Origin: Zygnema cylindricum
Taxonomy: Eukaryota > Streptophyta > Zygnematophyceae > Zygnematales > Zygnemataceae
Length of the DNA stretch: 64,000 nucleotides
NCBI GenBank assembly: GCA_037447655.1
Contig: JBBHKE010003086.1
Span: 118,912 to 182,911 of the forward strand
Reading direction: 5' to 3'
Part shown: positions 35,081 through 46,808 of the stretch, piece after piece
Layout of the letters: every line of letters begins with the position of its first letter
How positions within the stretch are numbered: the stretch's first letter is position 1
Program-made: the position numbers and the translations under genes
Notes under the pieces: generated by a model
Told to the model about the DNA's origin: nothing
Databases searched by the model: none
The model's input: only the letters and a program-made list of their open reading frames with translations

Positions 35081-36830
35081 GAAACACGCCTGGCTGTAGA
35101 AGATTGATCTCGAAGAATATTTGTGATGACTCGAGCACCAGTAAATGATCAGGACGACCAGTGGAGATTTGGAAAGATATGGCCGATGGGATCCTTTCCG
35201 AGCCTCAGTTCGAAGCGTGCCGGCACCTTGTTTGCCGCTCACTGGATGAATGGAGGACCATAGGCAAAGGTTGTAGACAACTCTGGTACGAGGAGTCGAG
35301 GGAGTGCTCCTCGTCATTTGCTGCCTTCGATGTGTCGCTGCGGGAAGACTTTTGTGTAGCAATGGAATGTTTTTGTTGCGGCAGTGCTGTATGAATAAAT
35401 TGATAGGAGATAGGTTGGTTTCGTATTGCAAGGTAGGTATTTATCGTGTGGGTTCGTTGGTCGCTGCAGTAGCTCTCTTGGCCTTGAGCTTTTGTGAACT
35501 CCCATGAACCTGTCTCTTAATGATGAATGGTGAATGATGGTGATATTTGAATCTCACAGTCCAATTTCTCTTTATGCGGATTGTCTTGATTGTTTCCGGG
35601 ATACTGCATATGTTGGTTTTGATTAGTTGAACTGCGTTATGTAGTTTTTGTCAATAGATTGTTACGATGAAAGCACGTGGGAGAGTAAGGAAAACCGACT
35701 GTTTCTGTGATTAATCGAAGACACACGTGAGAGTAAGGAAAACCGACTGTTTCTGTGATTAATCGAAGACATTATTTTTGTTCAACACGCATTACTGCGC
35801 TAAGATAGGAATTTATGTCATCTTCCTGCATATCCACAAGAAGGCAAGAAAACGTGTCAGAAGCTGAAAGGCAGTCATCAGATACATGTACCAACGAAAA
35901 GTTGTATAAGCTTGGACAGGAATTGCAGCGAAGGAAAGCGCTTTATGATAATATTTTTCAACTCCTAGTATCAGATCCTGCAGGAAATTGGTGATTGCAA
36001 ATGAAGTAAGGCAGTTTCTAATTTAAGGGAAAGCCACTGTTTGAGGAAGTAAACAGGTTTTTTTTTTCATCTTTTTGTGCTTTATAGTTAATAGCTTTCA
36101 ATCACGTATTCACCAGCAAACAGTTACTACAGACAAATGATAAAACTGATTTTCCTTTCTCAAAAGGATTTTATTAAGATAAGTGTGGTGTTAAATCATC
36201 TTCATACATGGTAACCAGAAAAATGGATGGCAAAGGCGAATTTAAGGAAACCAGATGATCTTAAAAGACGAAGTCAAAAGGGACATGCAAATAAAGGGCA
36301 TTTAGACTTAGGAGTTACCAGCCAAAGACAATCAAATAAGCAACAATCTTAATAGAATTGAAATGCCTGAAGAGTGTACCTAAACAAACATTTTGTAACT
36401 AAACTTGGATGTCGCTAAGATATTATTGAAAGCAACCCTGTTGTTTAACCAAGCTCGTGGGATTAAAGGAAATCCAAAACATGTCAAAGGCCCATGACAA
36501 ATATAATCGCTTGAAGAAGACACTAAGTTTAAACACATGCAAAATCGTCAAAAAACATTCATGGTAAAATGAAGAAAGGTCCAAAGTTTGGGGGTTGCAA
36601 AGGGACTGTTTCTTGAGAGAGCGCCAACGACAATCATGGAGAAAAACGGTGAAATCAAAAAGCAAACTACCAAATCACGCGACCGTTTTAATAAAACCAT
36701 CCATAGTGTCCACATGAGCACAACCCCTCTTTCTCATAGCGCGCAGGAACCTCAACGTGTTAAGTACCCCTAACAAAATTGGTATCTGACGCAAGGTTCT
36801 GAAGAAAGGTTTGCTTGAACAAAGTCATGA
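35081..36830. other. Spacer downstream of shikimate kinase
   Basis: No gene seen. It includes the presumed 3' UTR of shikimate kinase and a tandem duplication at 35673-35770. Confidence 0.8.
35673..35770. repeat. Tandem duplication of about 49 bp
   Basis: Two adjacent, nearly identical units (35673-35722 and 35723-35770), each containing GAGAGTAAGGAAAACCGACT and ending TTAATCGAAGAC. They differ near the CACGTG-containing start. Confidence 0.9.
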
Positions 36831-36965
36831 GAGGGAGGGAGGGAGAGAGAGAGAGGGAGAGAGAAAGGAAGAGAGAGAGGGAAAGGGAGAGGGAGAGGGG
36901 TAGAGAGGGAGAGAGGGAGAAAGGGAGAGAGGGAGAGGGAGAGAGGGAGAAAGGGAGATATGGAT

Positions 36966-37032
<67 letters not shown>
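36831..37032. repeat. (GA)n microsatellite
   Basis: A GA/GGGA tract of about 200 bp, purest at 36985-37025, directly abutting the GC-rich minisatellite. Confidence 0.95.
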
Positions 37033-38243
37033 CGATCGGCGGCGCGTAGGTGAGGTCGAGGATCAACGGTGCGGCAACAAGCTCGAGGATCGACGGGGTG
37101 GCGGCGAGCTCGAGGATCGAATTAGCGGCGCGGCGGCGATCTCGAGGATCGGCGCGGTTGCGAGCTCGAGGAATGGCGGCGCTGGGGCGAATTCTGAGAC
37201 CGGCGGCGCGGTGGCGATCTCCGGGATCAGCGACGTGGCGGCGAGCTCGAATATCGGCAACGCGGCGGCGAGCCCGATGATCGGCGTCGCGGCGACGAGC
37301 TCGAGGATCGGCAGCGCGACGGTGAGCCCGAGGATCGGTGGCGGGACGGCGAGCCCGAGGATTTGCGGCGCAGCGGCGAGCTCGAGGAACGCTACGAAAA
37401 ACGCGGCGGCGCGGCGAGCCTGAGGATCGGCGACGTTGAAGGGATCTCAAAGATCGCCGGCGTTGAAGCGATCTCAAGGATCGGCGGCGTTGAAGCGATC
37501 TCAAGGATCAACGCCGCGGCAATTAGCTCGAGGAACGCGGCGAAGAACGCGGCGCGGTGGCGAGCCTGAGGATCGGCGGCGCAGAAGCGATCTCAAGGAT
37601 CGATGGCCCGGCGGCAATCTCGAGGATTGGTGGCGTGACGACGTTCTCGAGGAACAACGGCACGGCAACGATCACAAGGGTCGGCTGCACGGCGGCGATC
37701 TCCAGGCTCGGCAGCGCGGCGGCGATCTTGTGGGTCGGCGACAATGTGGCGAGCTCGAGGGTTGGCGCGGCGGCAGCGAGCTCAAGGGTCCACGGGGCGG
37801 CAACGAGCTCGAGGAATGGTGGTGCAACGGCGAGCTCAAGGATCGGCGTCGCGTCGGCGACCTTGAGGATCGGCGGCGCGTTAGTGAGTCCGATGATCGG
37901 CGACGTGGCGGCGAGCTCGAGGATTGGCGGCGCAGTGGTGAGCTTGAGGATGTGCAACGCGCCGACGAGTTCAAGGAACGCGGCGTGGCGGCGAGCCCGA
38001 GGATCGGCGACGCGGCGGCATACTCGAGTATAATCAGCGCGGCACGACGGCGAGGATCAGCGGCACGACGGAGAGTATTCTCGAGGATCAGCGGCACGAC
38101 GGCGAGCTCGAGGAATGCGGCAAGGGATCGGCAACGAGACGGTGAGCTCGAGGATCGGCGACGGGGATCGAGGTTTAGCGATGATCGAGGATCGGCGTTC
38201 GAGGATCAACGACATAGGATCAGCGATAAAGGATTGGCGATCT
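37033..38243. repeat. GC-rich minisatellite, 27-bp period, open in several frames
   Basis: About 1.2 kb built from a 27-bp unit, roughly GGCGGCG..GCGAGCTCGAGGATC. From about 37575 to 37980 some fifteen successive units keep the 9-residue rhythm (plus strand GGAxASSRI, minus strand APPILELAA). The left part has several indels. Open frames run 273 residues on plus (37436-38257) and 244 on minus (36770-37504, including the GA tract). Because the unit is a multiple of three with few stops, open frames are expected, so I do not annotate a protein. The right edge is cut by a Copia LTR at 38244. Confidence 0.9.
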
Positions 38244-38448
38244 TGTTGAATTATTAGATTTATAAAGCATTTTCTAGGTCTGAACAGCTTAAGTAAAAAC
38301 AGAAAAGAAAGCGTAGGCAATCTGCCTCCACCTCTTCCCTCTATCCTCCATACTTGTTGTAGTCAATAAAGGAAAGAGAGGGTGGTGGATCCATGGCTAC
38401 CTTGGCTCCTTAGACAAGACGAAAGAAGTGACGTATGTCACTTCTTAC

Positions 38449-38525
38449 AAAAAGGTTGAGTCCCGCAAGACTCGAACCTCCGACCGATAGAGCAAGGCAT
38501 AGGCGCATGCCTTAGCCGGTTTGTC
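38449..38525 (-). other. tRNA-like unit in LTR P1
   Basis: On the minus strand (antisense to the element): A-box-like CGGCTAAGGCA, an internal 7-bp hairpin AAGGCAT/ATGCCTT, B-box GGTTCGAGTCT (38478-38468) and a T5 run (38453-38449). It starts 205 nt inside the LTR. Confidence 0.6.
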
Positions 38526-38689
38526 GTTGAAGTCTGTTAGAGTACATGGGGTATGATTAGTACTTAAATATGACAGAATTCACCAATCTGATTAACGGAT
38601 TTACAGATAACTAAACATAGAAACAAAATGACATATAGTGCAAAAGTGAAACAACACTAAACAATTTTATCAAACATCAATTTTCAACG

Positions 38690-39631
38690 TGAAATTCTAT
38701 GGGCTCCATTGCCACACAGAATTCGCAGATCAAAAGAAGCTAATCTCCATAGTGCCGACTCCAAGTTTATATACACCCAAATGATTAACCCCTTGACAAT
38801 CAGAACCCCATTAGAGCTTCACCCCTGTGAAAGAAGGATTTATGTGTGCTCAGTTCCACCACAAGATGCAAAGTTAGAATATGAGATTTGGACACATTCA
38901 CCCACTTTGACTTTCCCTTAGAAAAGCAGCCACCAGGGCAAGAAAAAATTCTGACCAACTACACCTTTGTGTAGCTTGGACTCCCGTGAGTCCGCACCAA
39001 CAAGAATCACTGTAATTGGTCAACTGAGTTTATTGATATGGCTGGCCAAAGTTTGCCTTTTATACAAGATGCTCTTTAGGAGAGGCGGCTACCTACCCAA
39101 AATATTCTAAGTCCTAAACCCCTCTCTAAACCCCCTAGTACTCAGGTACTAACCAATCACAAGACTTTGCTGTACAATAAAGTACAGATGTCGGAGTACT
39201 TTCTGTATTGACAATGTACGACGTCGCCATAATGCGACATTAGTCATATTCGAATTTGTTGTCTTTTGTTCCGGAGATTCCGTAAACCCGTACGATGTTG
39301 CCACGTGTTATCCGGAGTGGCGAAGTCGGCAAACCGCCAAATTGTCCTTTCCGCGATGCCGACGCTAATCATGGCCGTCCGATTGATATCGGTATTTAAT
39401 ACGAACCGTCGAAAGAAATGTCTGTACTATTTGGTACAAGTGCTTTTTGGTAAATCTACCTAGTTCACCCCCTGTCTTCTCTAGTGAGCTTTAGGCAGCC
39501 ATAGCTCTAGCTCCTTATACAGCCTTCAGTGACTACGATAAGTGTGGGGGCTTGGAGAGGGGAGTTAGAGGCATAATGCCTTTGCTCTTTTCTATCATAA
39601 CACAGTCCTAGAAAATACTCAAATATCAACA
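38690..39631 (-). mobile_element. Solo Copia LTR (subfamily B) with target duplication CAACG
   Basis: 942 bp, element sense from 39631 (TGTTGATATTTGAG) to 38690 (ending ATTTCA). CAACG directly flanks it on both sides (38685-38689 and 39632-39636). It is inserted in LTR P1. It has a TATA-like TTATACAAG inverse near 39058-39068. Compared with LTR P2 it lacks the tRNA-like unit. Solo LTRs arise by recombination between the two LTRs of one insertion. Confidence 0.88.
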
Positions 39632-40806
39632 CAACGGCTAGCATTCAAAGTCGATTTGGATCCGACGGCACACATCATCGCCGAGATCTTGGAATGGTCA
39701 CTTTGGCGATTTTTGGGCGTGACATGACCTGGAGCCACGTGGCAAGATGACATTGGGAAGCGAGAATCTCGTAGGGCATGAGGGCAAGTCTAGAGGACAC
39801 AGGCCTCCACTCAATGGTCGAGTCGTACACAGACCGTACATAAAGTACACCGGCCAAAGTACCTTTCTATACTTTACAATAACCTGATTGGTTCGTACTT
39901 CAGTAGATTTGGGTTGTGAGAGGGGTTTAGGACTTAAGAGATTGAGGTGGTAGCCGTCTCTCTCCCAATGAGCTTGTATATATTTTGGCATCTTTGCCGC
40001 TTAAAAACTAATCATATGGTTTGGCGTTTTCAGTGGTCTCTTTTGCTGCGCACTCAAGGGAGTCTGGACTCGAAAGGGGTGCAGTCAGATTGCTTTTTTG
40101 CCTACTTGGGTACATGTGATCCTAGCTGAAAAAGGGTTAACCAAAAACTATCTAGAGGCTTCTTGAATTCTGTAGTCCAATGGGGGACACAAAATCGCAA
40201 GTTATGGGCCCACCCTCTAGGGTGCCCATCTTCAACGAATCTGGTTTCATTTATTGGGAAGCCATGATTGTAGGGGCTTTGTGTGAAAAACGACACTGGG
40301 GTATTGTCTGTGGACTCCATCGTAGGGAATTCCATCAGGGTTCAGTGGAGTGAGGTTTTTTGCAGCAATATCTGCTCCAACTGAGGAGACACACAGCGGG
40401 GACAGAAGTGTGTCCTAAAAAGGGAAAGGGAAGGAGACACCTCTTACTCTTATCGCCACGGTACCCGAAGCGGCGACCGTGAAGTCCGAAAAAAACGATA
40501 TTCAAATGTGGGGATACACAAACATGGTAGCCAGACACTTCATTCTGAGGCATTTTACTCAAGCTTTGGCAACCTCCCATCTCCACATTTCTAGGCCGAG
40601 GAGTTGTGGGAGACCTTAGTGGAGATCAATAGAGCCGGTACCATTCAAGAGCTCTAGTTGGCAAAGCAACGGTTAGGGGAGTATACTTACAAAGGGGGAA
40701 AAATGCTAGGCTATTGTAATGACCTCTCTTGTTTATATATGGAGATGGGGAGTGCCGTGTGAACCGGTACAATGAAGATGAAAGTTAACACCCTCATCAG
40801 GAAACT

Positions 40807-42015
40807 TGTTGATATTTGAGTATTTTTTAGGTTTGTTTTAAGTATAGGAAAAAAAGCAGAGGCAGTCTACTTCTAACTCCCTTCTCCAAGCCCCCACACT
40901 TGTCGTAGTCAATGAAGGCTAGGATAGGAGCTAAAGCCATAGCTGTCTAAAGCTCACTAGAGAAGACATGGGGTGAACTAGGTAGATTTACCAAAAGGTA
41001 CTTGACTGACCCGAAATTGATCATGGTACCTGCCGTTTGTCAAGTCAACCGTAGCCGGTAGCTCTGTCCGTTTAGTATAGGACTAGTGCTAAAGTATATT
41101 GGGTTTGATATGTTTTTCCACATGTATACGTAGGATTTTCCATTTAACTAGATTACGGTTTATATGGCATAGAAACAGTTGTACCATTAGTACCGGACGA
41201 AACAAATAGTACGGACATTTGTTTCGACGGTCCGTATTAAATACCGATATCAATCGGACGGCCGTGGTTAGCGCCGGGTTTGCGGAAAGGACAATTTGGC
41301 GGTTTGCGGACTCCGCCACTGATGACACGTGGCAACATCATACGGGTTTACGGAATCTCCGAAACGGAAGACAACAAATCCGGATGTGACAAATGTCACA
41401 TAATGGCGACGTCGTACACTGTCCGTACAGAAAGTTCACCAACATCTGTACTTTATTTTACGGTAGAGTCCTATGATTGGTAGTACCTCAGTAGTAAAGG
41501 GTATAGAGAGGGGTTTAGGACCTAGAATATTTTGGATAGGTAGCCGCCTCTCCTAGAGAGCATCTTGTATAAATGGCAAACTTTGGCCAACCATAACTAT
41601 CAACTCAAGGGAGTCCAGGCTACACAGGGGTGTAGTCGGTTAGAATTTTTGCTTGCCTGGGTGGCTGTATTTATAAAGGAAAGTCAATGTGGGTGAATAT
41701 GTCCAAAACTCATATTTTAACTTTGCATTGTGTGGTGGAATTGAGCACACAGAAAGTCTTATTTCACAAGGGTGAAGCTATAGTGGGGTTTCGAATGTCA
41801 AGGGGTCTATCATTTTATTTATATAAACTTGGAGTTGGCACTATCTAGATTAGCTTCTTTGGATCTGCCAATTCAGTGTGGCAATGGAGCCCATAGAGTT
41901 TTAGGTTATGGGCCCACCATCTAGGGTGCCTATGTTTGATGGAAAGATTTACTTACCCAGTTTACGATGGAAATGCTTTTTGAGAAAATTATCGGGAATT
42001 GTGAAACCCCTTCTC
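40807..42015 (+). mobile_element. Copia element P2: 5' LTR and short gag stub
   Basis: LTR 40807-41903 (starts TGTTGATATTTGAG, ends AGAGTTTTA), subfamily B. A TATA box TATAAAT lies at 41568-41574. The interior opens GGTTATGGGCCCACC and a gag start, lost after about 100 bp where an opposite-strand LTR (M2) begins. P2 is inserted in the gag remnant of P1. Confidence 0.75.
41003..41095 (-). other. Degraded tRNA-like unit in LTR P2
   Basis: It occupies the same place as in other LTRs (196-288 nt from the LTR start). The closing stem remnant TTGAC/GTCAA, the GAGCTACCGGCTAC block and the GGCAGGTACC linker remain, but the B-box is mutated (ATGATCAATTT). Confidence 0.45.
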
Positions 42016-42935
42016 ACGCCACAAAGTCTGCATCCAAAAGAAACTAATCTAGATAGTGCCGACTCCAAGTTGATATAAACCCAAATGATTGACCCTTTGA
42101 AAATCAAAACCCCTTTATGCTTCACCAATGTGAAATAAAACTTTATGTGCGCTCAGTTCCATCACACAATGCCAATTTAGAATATGAGTTTTGGACACAT
42201 TCACTCACTTTGACTTTTCCTTAGAAATGCAGCCACCCTGGCAGAAAAAAAACTCTAACTGGCTACCCCCCTGTGTAGGCTGGACTCCCCTAAGTCCGCA
42301 GCAAAATAAATCTACCGACCATAAATATTCTAGGACATATTCCCTCTCTAAATCTCTATCTACTGACGTACGACACTAATTAAATTACAGTGTCGTACAG
42401 AAAAGTATAGGTGCCGGTGTACTTTCTGTACGACCATTGTACGACATGGCCAAAATGTTGACACATGTCATATCCCGATTTGTTCCCGTAATCTCCGGAG
42501 TTGCCGTGATCCAATGTCATTGTGCCACGTGTCATCCTATGTGGTGACGACCGCAAACCGTTGAGATTCTCTTCCACGATCTCGGCATCCTTCCCGGCCG
42601 TCTGATCGAAACTAGATTTCAATCGTAGCCGTCATAAGTATTTGCGCGGTATTTGTTTCGCTATCAAAAAAAAACGCGCAGTATCTGTTTTATCTCCGTA
42701 CTCTACATAACTCGATCTATGCATCCCGAATAAAGTTTCATTTCAATGAATTAGTCTACGTGTAAGTCTATATATAATAACCGAACGCTATATCATTTAA
42801 CACTAGTCTTACATTAAACAAAGAAAGCTAACGTCTAGTTTGACGCACGGTAAGTACCCGGTTTGAATCCTAGGTCCGTCAAGAACCTTTTTTATATAAC
42901 CTACCACTATCTACTCCAGTCTCTTTAGAGAGCTT
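42016..42935 (-). mobile_element. Truncated Copia LTR M2
   Basis: Opposite-strand LTR resembling subfamily B in its left half (compare 38710-38935). The 3' LTR end is missing at about 42016 and the 5' end is cut at about 42935, where the LTR of the older minus element begins. Confidence 0.65.
42820..42893 (+). other. tRNA-like unit in LTR M2
   Basis: B-box-like GGTTTGAATCC (42860-42870, one mismatch to GGWTCRANNCC), closing stem TTGACG/CGTCAA, and T6 at 42888-42893. The A-box side is degraded. Confidence 0.5.
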
Positions 42936-42940
42936 AGGCA

Positions 42941-43998
42941 TGAAACTCTGAGACTTCCATAAGTCCTCATAGTGGACAGCTTCCAAGAAGCCTCTAGGAT
43001 AATTCTAACACCTTTGTGTTTTAGCGAAAACAACTGCCTCCCTAGCAGACAAAAACTCTGACCACCAGCACCACTGTGAAGGCAAGACTCCCTTGAGTCT
43101 ATAGCAAAAAGAATCTCTGAATTTGCTCCTCTGAGCAGTAAGTTATGGAGGGTCAAAGTTGACCTTTTGTACAGAAGCTCTCAAGGTGAGAGGGTCCTAT
43201 CTCCTAATTTTTCTAAGTCCTATCTCTCTCACAGACTCTATTTACTGATGTACGGAACCAATCAGGTTACAGTTCCGTACGCAAAAGTACAGCTGCCGGT
43301 GTACTTCATGTACGTACATTGTACAACATGGCCTAAATGTCGACACATGTCATATCTGGATTCGGTGCCATAATCTCCGAAGATTCCACGATCCAATGTA
43401 ATTTCGCCACGTGTCATCCGATGTGGCAATGACCACAAACCGCCAAAATCTTCTTCCGCGATCTTGGCGCTAATTTCGGCCGTCCGATTAAATTCGAATT
43501 TAATCGTAGCTGTAATAAATACATGCGCGGTATTCGTTTCACTTAAGAAATAAATGCGCGGTATTGATTTATTTTCCGTACAGTAATCCGTACTTATACA
43601 TTACCGGATCTATGTATCCCTTAATAAATTACTGTTAAATGATTTATCCTACGTATATATGTTGAAATAAATATCAAACTATGTATTACGTAACACTAGT
43701 TCTAGACTTAACGGCTAAGGCTATCGGCTATTCAATGTCTGCCGGCCGGTAGGTACAGGGATCAAATCCTGTGGCCGACACATACCTTTTAGATAAAATA
43801 AACCCCTCACTAATATAAATTTCCCGTAAACCTTTGGATAGCCTAGGTAGCCATGGCTCTAGCTCCCTCTTCAATTTCTCAATGATTGCGACAAGTTTGA
43901 GAGTTGGAGAGAGTAGTTAGAGGTAGACTGCCTCGGCTTCTTTCTATATTTCTATTTAGACCTAGAAAATACTAAAAATTGTACCATTTATTTCTACA
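42941..43998 (-). repeat. 3' LTR of the older Copia element
   Basis: 1058 bp. Contains the GGTCAAAGTTGACC palindrome (about 43153-43166), the GATTAAATTCGAATTTAATC palindrome (about 43487-43506) and a tRNA-like unit. Confidence 0.85.
43705..43790 (+). other. tRNA-like unit in older 3' LTR
   Basis: A-box-like TAACGGCTAAGGCTATCGGC, closing stem TGCCGGC/GCCGACA with one mismatch, linker GGTAGGTAC, B-box GGATCAAATCC (43759-43769) and T4 at 43787-43790. Confidence 0.6.
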
Positions 43999-46808
43999 CT
44001 CCCCTTATTTTCTAGTCAATCTTTAATGTCAGACCACACTTCTCCCTACAGATAATTAGTTTAGGGGAAGGCACAGGTTTGGTTTTCATATCTGCTACCA
44101 TCTCACTATCTGGTCTGTACTCTAAACTGATTATTTTGTTTTCTACTTTCTCTCCCACAAAGCTGAGTCTGATGTCCATGTGTTTGGCTTTAAAATGATG
44201 TTTAGGATTGGCAGAAATAGCGATTGCTGCCTGATTATCACAAAATATTTTCTGCACACCACTCTTAAGGTGACCAAGCTCACCAAGTAAAGACTTAACC
44301 CACATCAATTCTTTTACAACAGAGCAAGAGACCATATACTCAGCCTCCATGGTGGACTGAGCAATAAATGTTTGTTGTTTGCTACTCCAATAGCAAGCCC
44401 CATCACCCACATATAATACATATCCAGAAGTGCATCTCCTCATCGGAGCATCACCATAACTGGCATCACTCCAAGTAGTGATGTCAGTATTCTCCCCACC
44501 CAAATGCAACCATAGATCCCTAGTTCCTATCAAATATATAGGGACTCTCTTAGCTGCCTCCCAATCCTTGTTAGTGGGAACATATAGACTTCTACTCAGC
44601 ACTCCTACAGCTGCAGCTAAATCCGGCCGGGTACAATTCATAAAAGAGATTAGACTTCCCACTACTTGCATGTAAGGAATAGTCTGCATGAACTTCTGTT
44701 CTTCAGGAGATAATTCCTCGTCTAAGACTATGACTCCTTCTTCCTCACTCCCCTCACTTCCGTTCTTCAACTCCATTGGAGTTGTACAACTATTAGCTTT
44801 ATCCATTTGAAATTTTTCAAACATGTTCCCTATTGCTTCCTTTTGAGTCAGTCTTATAATTTTTCTTTTTCGGTATCTCTCTACTTGAATTCCCAAAATA
44901 TATTTTGCTTCCCCCATATCTTTCATTTCAAATCTCCCCTTAAGATCGGTTTTCAGTTTATTAAATTTTTCCATTGATTTACTTAAAACAAGCAAATCAT
45001 CAACATAAATTGCAATAAATATAAAACCTTCCTCATCTTCGAAAACATAGATTGAGTGATCTGAGCTGATCCGAATATATCCTAGACCGGTAAGAAACTC
45101 ATCAAGCTTCTTATTCCATTGTCGAGGTGCCTGTTTCAAACCATAAAGAGATTTAATCAGCTGGCATACCTTACTCTCCTCTCCTTCCTCCACAAAACCT
45201 TCGGGTTATCGCATGAAGATCTCCTCTTCCAATTCTCCATGCAAAAAGGCTGCCTTGATGTCCATCTGGTGCACTTCCATGTCTTCCTCTGTTGCTAAAC
45301 TGAGAAGTATGCGGACGGAGGGAAATCTGACCACCGTGCAAAGGTTTCCTCGTATTCAATTCCCTGCTTTTGTGTAAATCCCTTTGCCACTAATCTGGCC
45401 TTGTAGCGCTCGATTGTGTTATCTGGGTTCAGTTTTAATTTGAAAACCCACTTACATCCGATTGGTTTTCGGTTAGGTGGACAATCCACCAGCTCCCAAG
45501 TATCGGCTGCCATGATTCAGGCCATCTCCTCATTGATGGCTGTTTTCCACCGGTTTCTTTCTAGACAAGTCATCGCCTCTCCATAAGTTTGAGGTTCATC
45601 TTAATGAGATAGTTTAGTTACGTTGTTATTAACCTGTTTTTCTTGCAGTCTTTTGCTACTTCTCCTTCCCCCCTCAAAATCTGAGGCCGGAATAGATGGT
45701 TCTCGTGGATTCTTTCGAACAAACTCGGCTTCTCCCCTATCCCTTGATTCCGAATCAATTTCCACCATGTCTTCCGCTTCGGGTAGAGTTGTCACTGGAG
45801 TTTCCACAGCCGAGTCCTTTTCGGTCTTATTTGTACCTGCAAGAATGTCATCTACTCTAAAACCTAGATAGTTAGGAAGCTCAAAGTCATCGGAATTTTT
45901 CTTACTCAAATCTGATTTTTACTGATTTCGTATATTTGAAGGGATCCACAGACTTTCCTTCATCCATAACTACTAGATGCTTTACTAAGATTATATCTCC
46001 CCTTTTTAGATCATAAACTCTATATCCTTTAACATCCTCATCATATCCTAATAAGTATCACGGTTATCTTTTAGGATCTAGCTTCCAATTGGACCGATCA
46101 GTATCTAGACTGAATACTTGACTGCCGAAAACCTTTAAGTGAGATATGTCTGGTTTCCGGCCTGTCCATCTCTCATAAGGTGTTTGATCTTTTATAGCTG
46201 AAGTAAGAACGCTATTTTTGAGGTAATCATCACAGTTCATTGCTTCTGCCCGAAACCTTTTTCCTATCTTCTTATCTGACAACATACTTCTAGCACTATC
46301 ACTTATTGTTTTATTTAACCTTTCAGCTACCCCATTTTGTTCCGGATTTTTTGGGACTGTCTTTCGGTGTTGGACCTCATCTTCCCTCAAAAAATCCTCA
46401 AAATGGTTATAAGTATACTCTCCACCATTGTCACTCCGTATTCTCTTGATTGGAGTTTCATGGAGTTTTTTGCTCCATGCTTTATATTGTCTAAAACAAT
46501 CCTGAGCTTTGGACTTGTTTTTCAAAAAATTCACTCGGGAATACCGAGACTTATCATCAGTGATAGTCATCATAAATCTCTTCCCCACCGGTGAGGACAC
46601 TTTAGCCGGTCCCCAAATATCTGTGTGTACTAGATCTAGAATTTTTTCTCCCTTATAGGTGGCTGTTTTAGGAAAGGGTAATATGTGTGCTTTACCTTGA
46701 GCACATCCAATACAATCACTTATATTATCATTCTCACTGAACTTAATCCCTTCCACCACTCCCATCTTTTTAATTTCTCTTAACTTGTCTAGATTTACAT
46801 GCCCAAGC
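43999..46808 (-). pseudogene. Copia pol, C-terminal part (integrase to RNase H), older copy
   Basis: Reads from HVNLDKLREIKKMG (integrase zinc region) leftward to the RNase H end MKTKPVPSPKL. The longest open part (44012-45193) holds the RT motif IYVDDLLVL and RNase H motifs WSDASYGDAP, MEAEYM and DNQAAIAI. Frame breaks near 45170-45290, 45515-45600 and 45910-46060 disable it. The open frame at 46828 starts inside the younger element's LTR (MELSELQ) and runs on into this integrase only because of the insertion junction. Confidence 0.9.

Larger units (their letters stand above)
38244..40806 (+). mobile_element. Copia element P1: 5' LTR and gag remnant, split by a solo LTR
   Basis: The LTR begins TGTTGAATTATTAG at 38244, is interrupted at 38690-39631 by an opposite-strand solo LTR, and ends ATCGCA at 40199, about 1.01 kb without the insert. 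The interior opens with the family box AGTTATGGGCCCACC, followed by a gag start reading MGPPSRVPIF, which soon hits a stop and decays. The gag remnant is truncated at 40806 by LTR P2. The left edge lies in the minisatellite. Confidence 0.8.
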
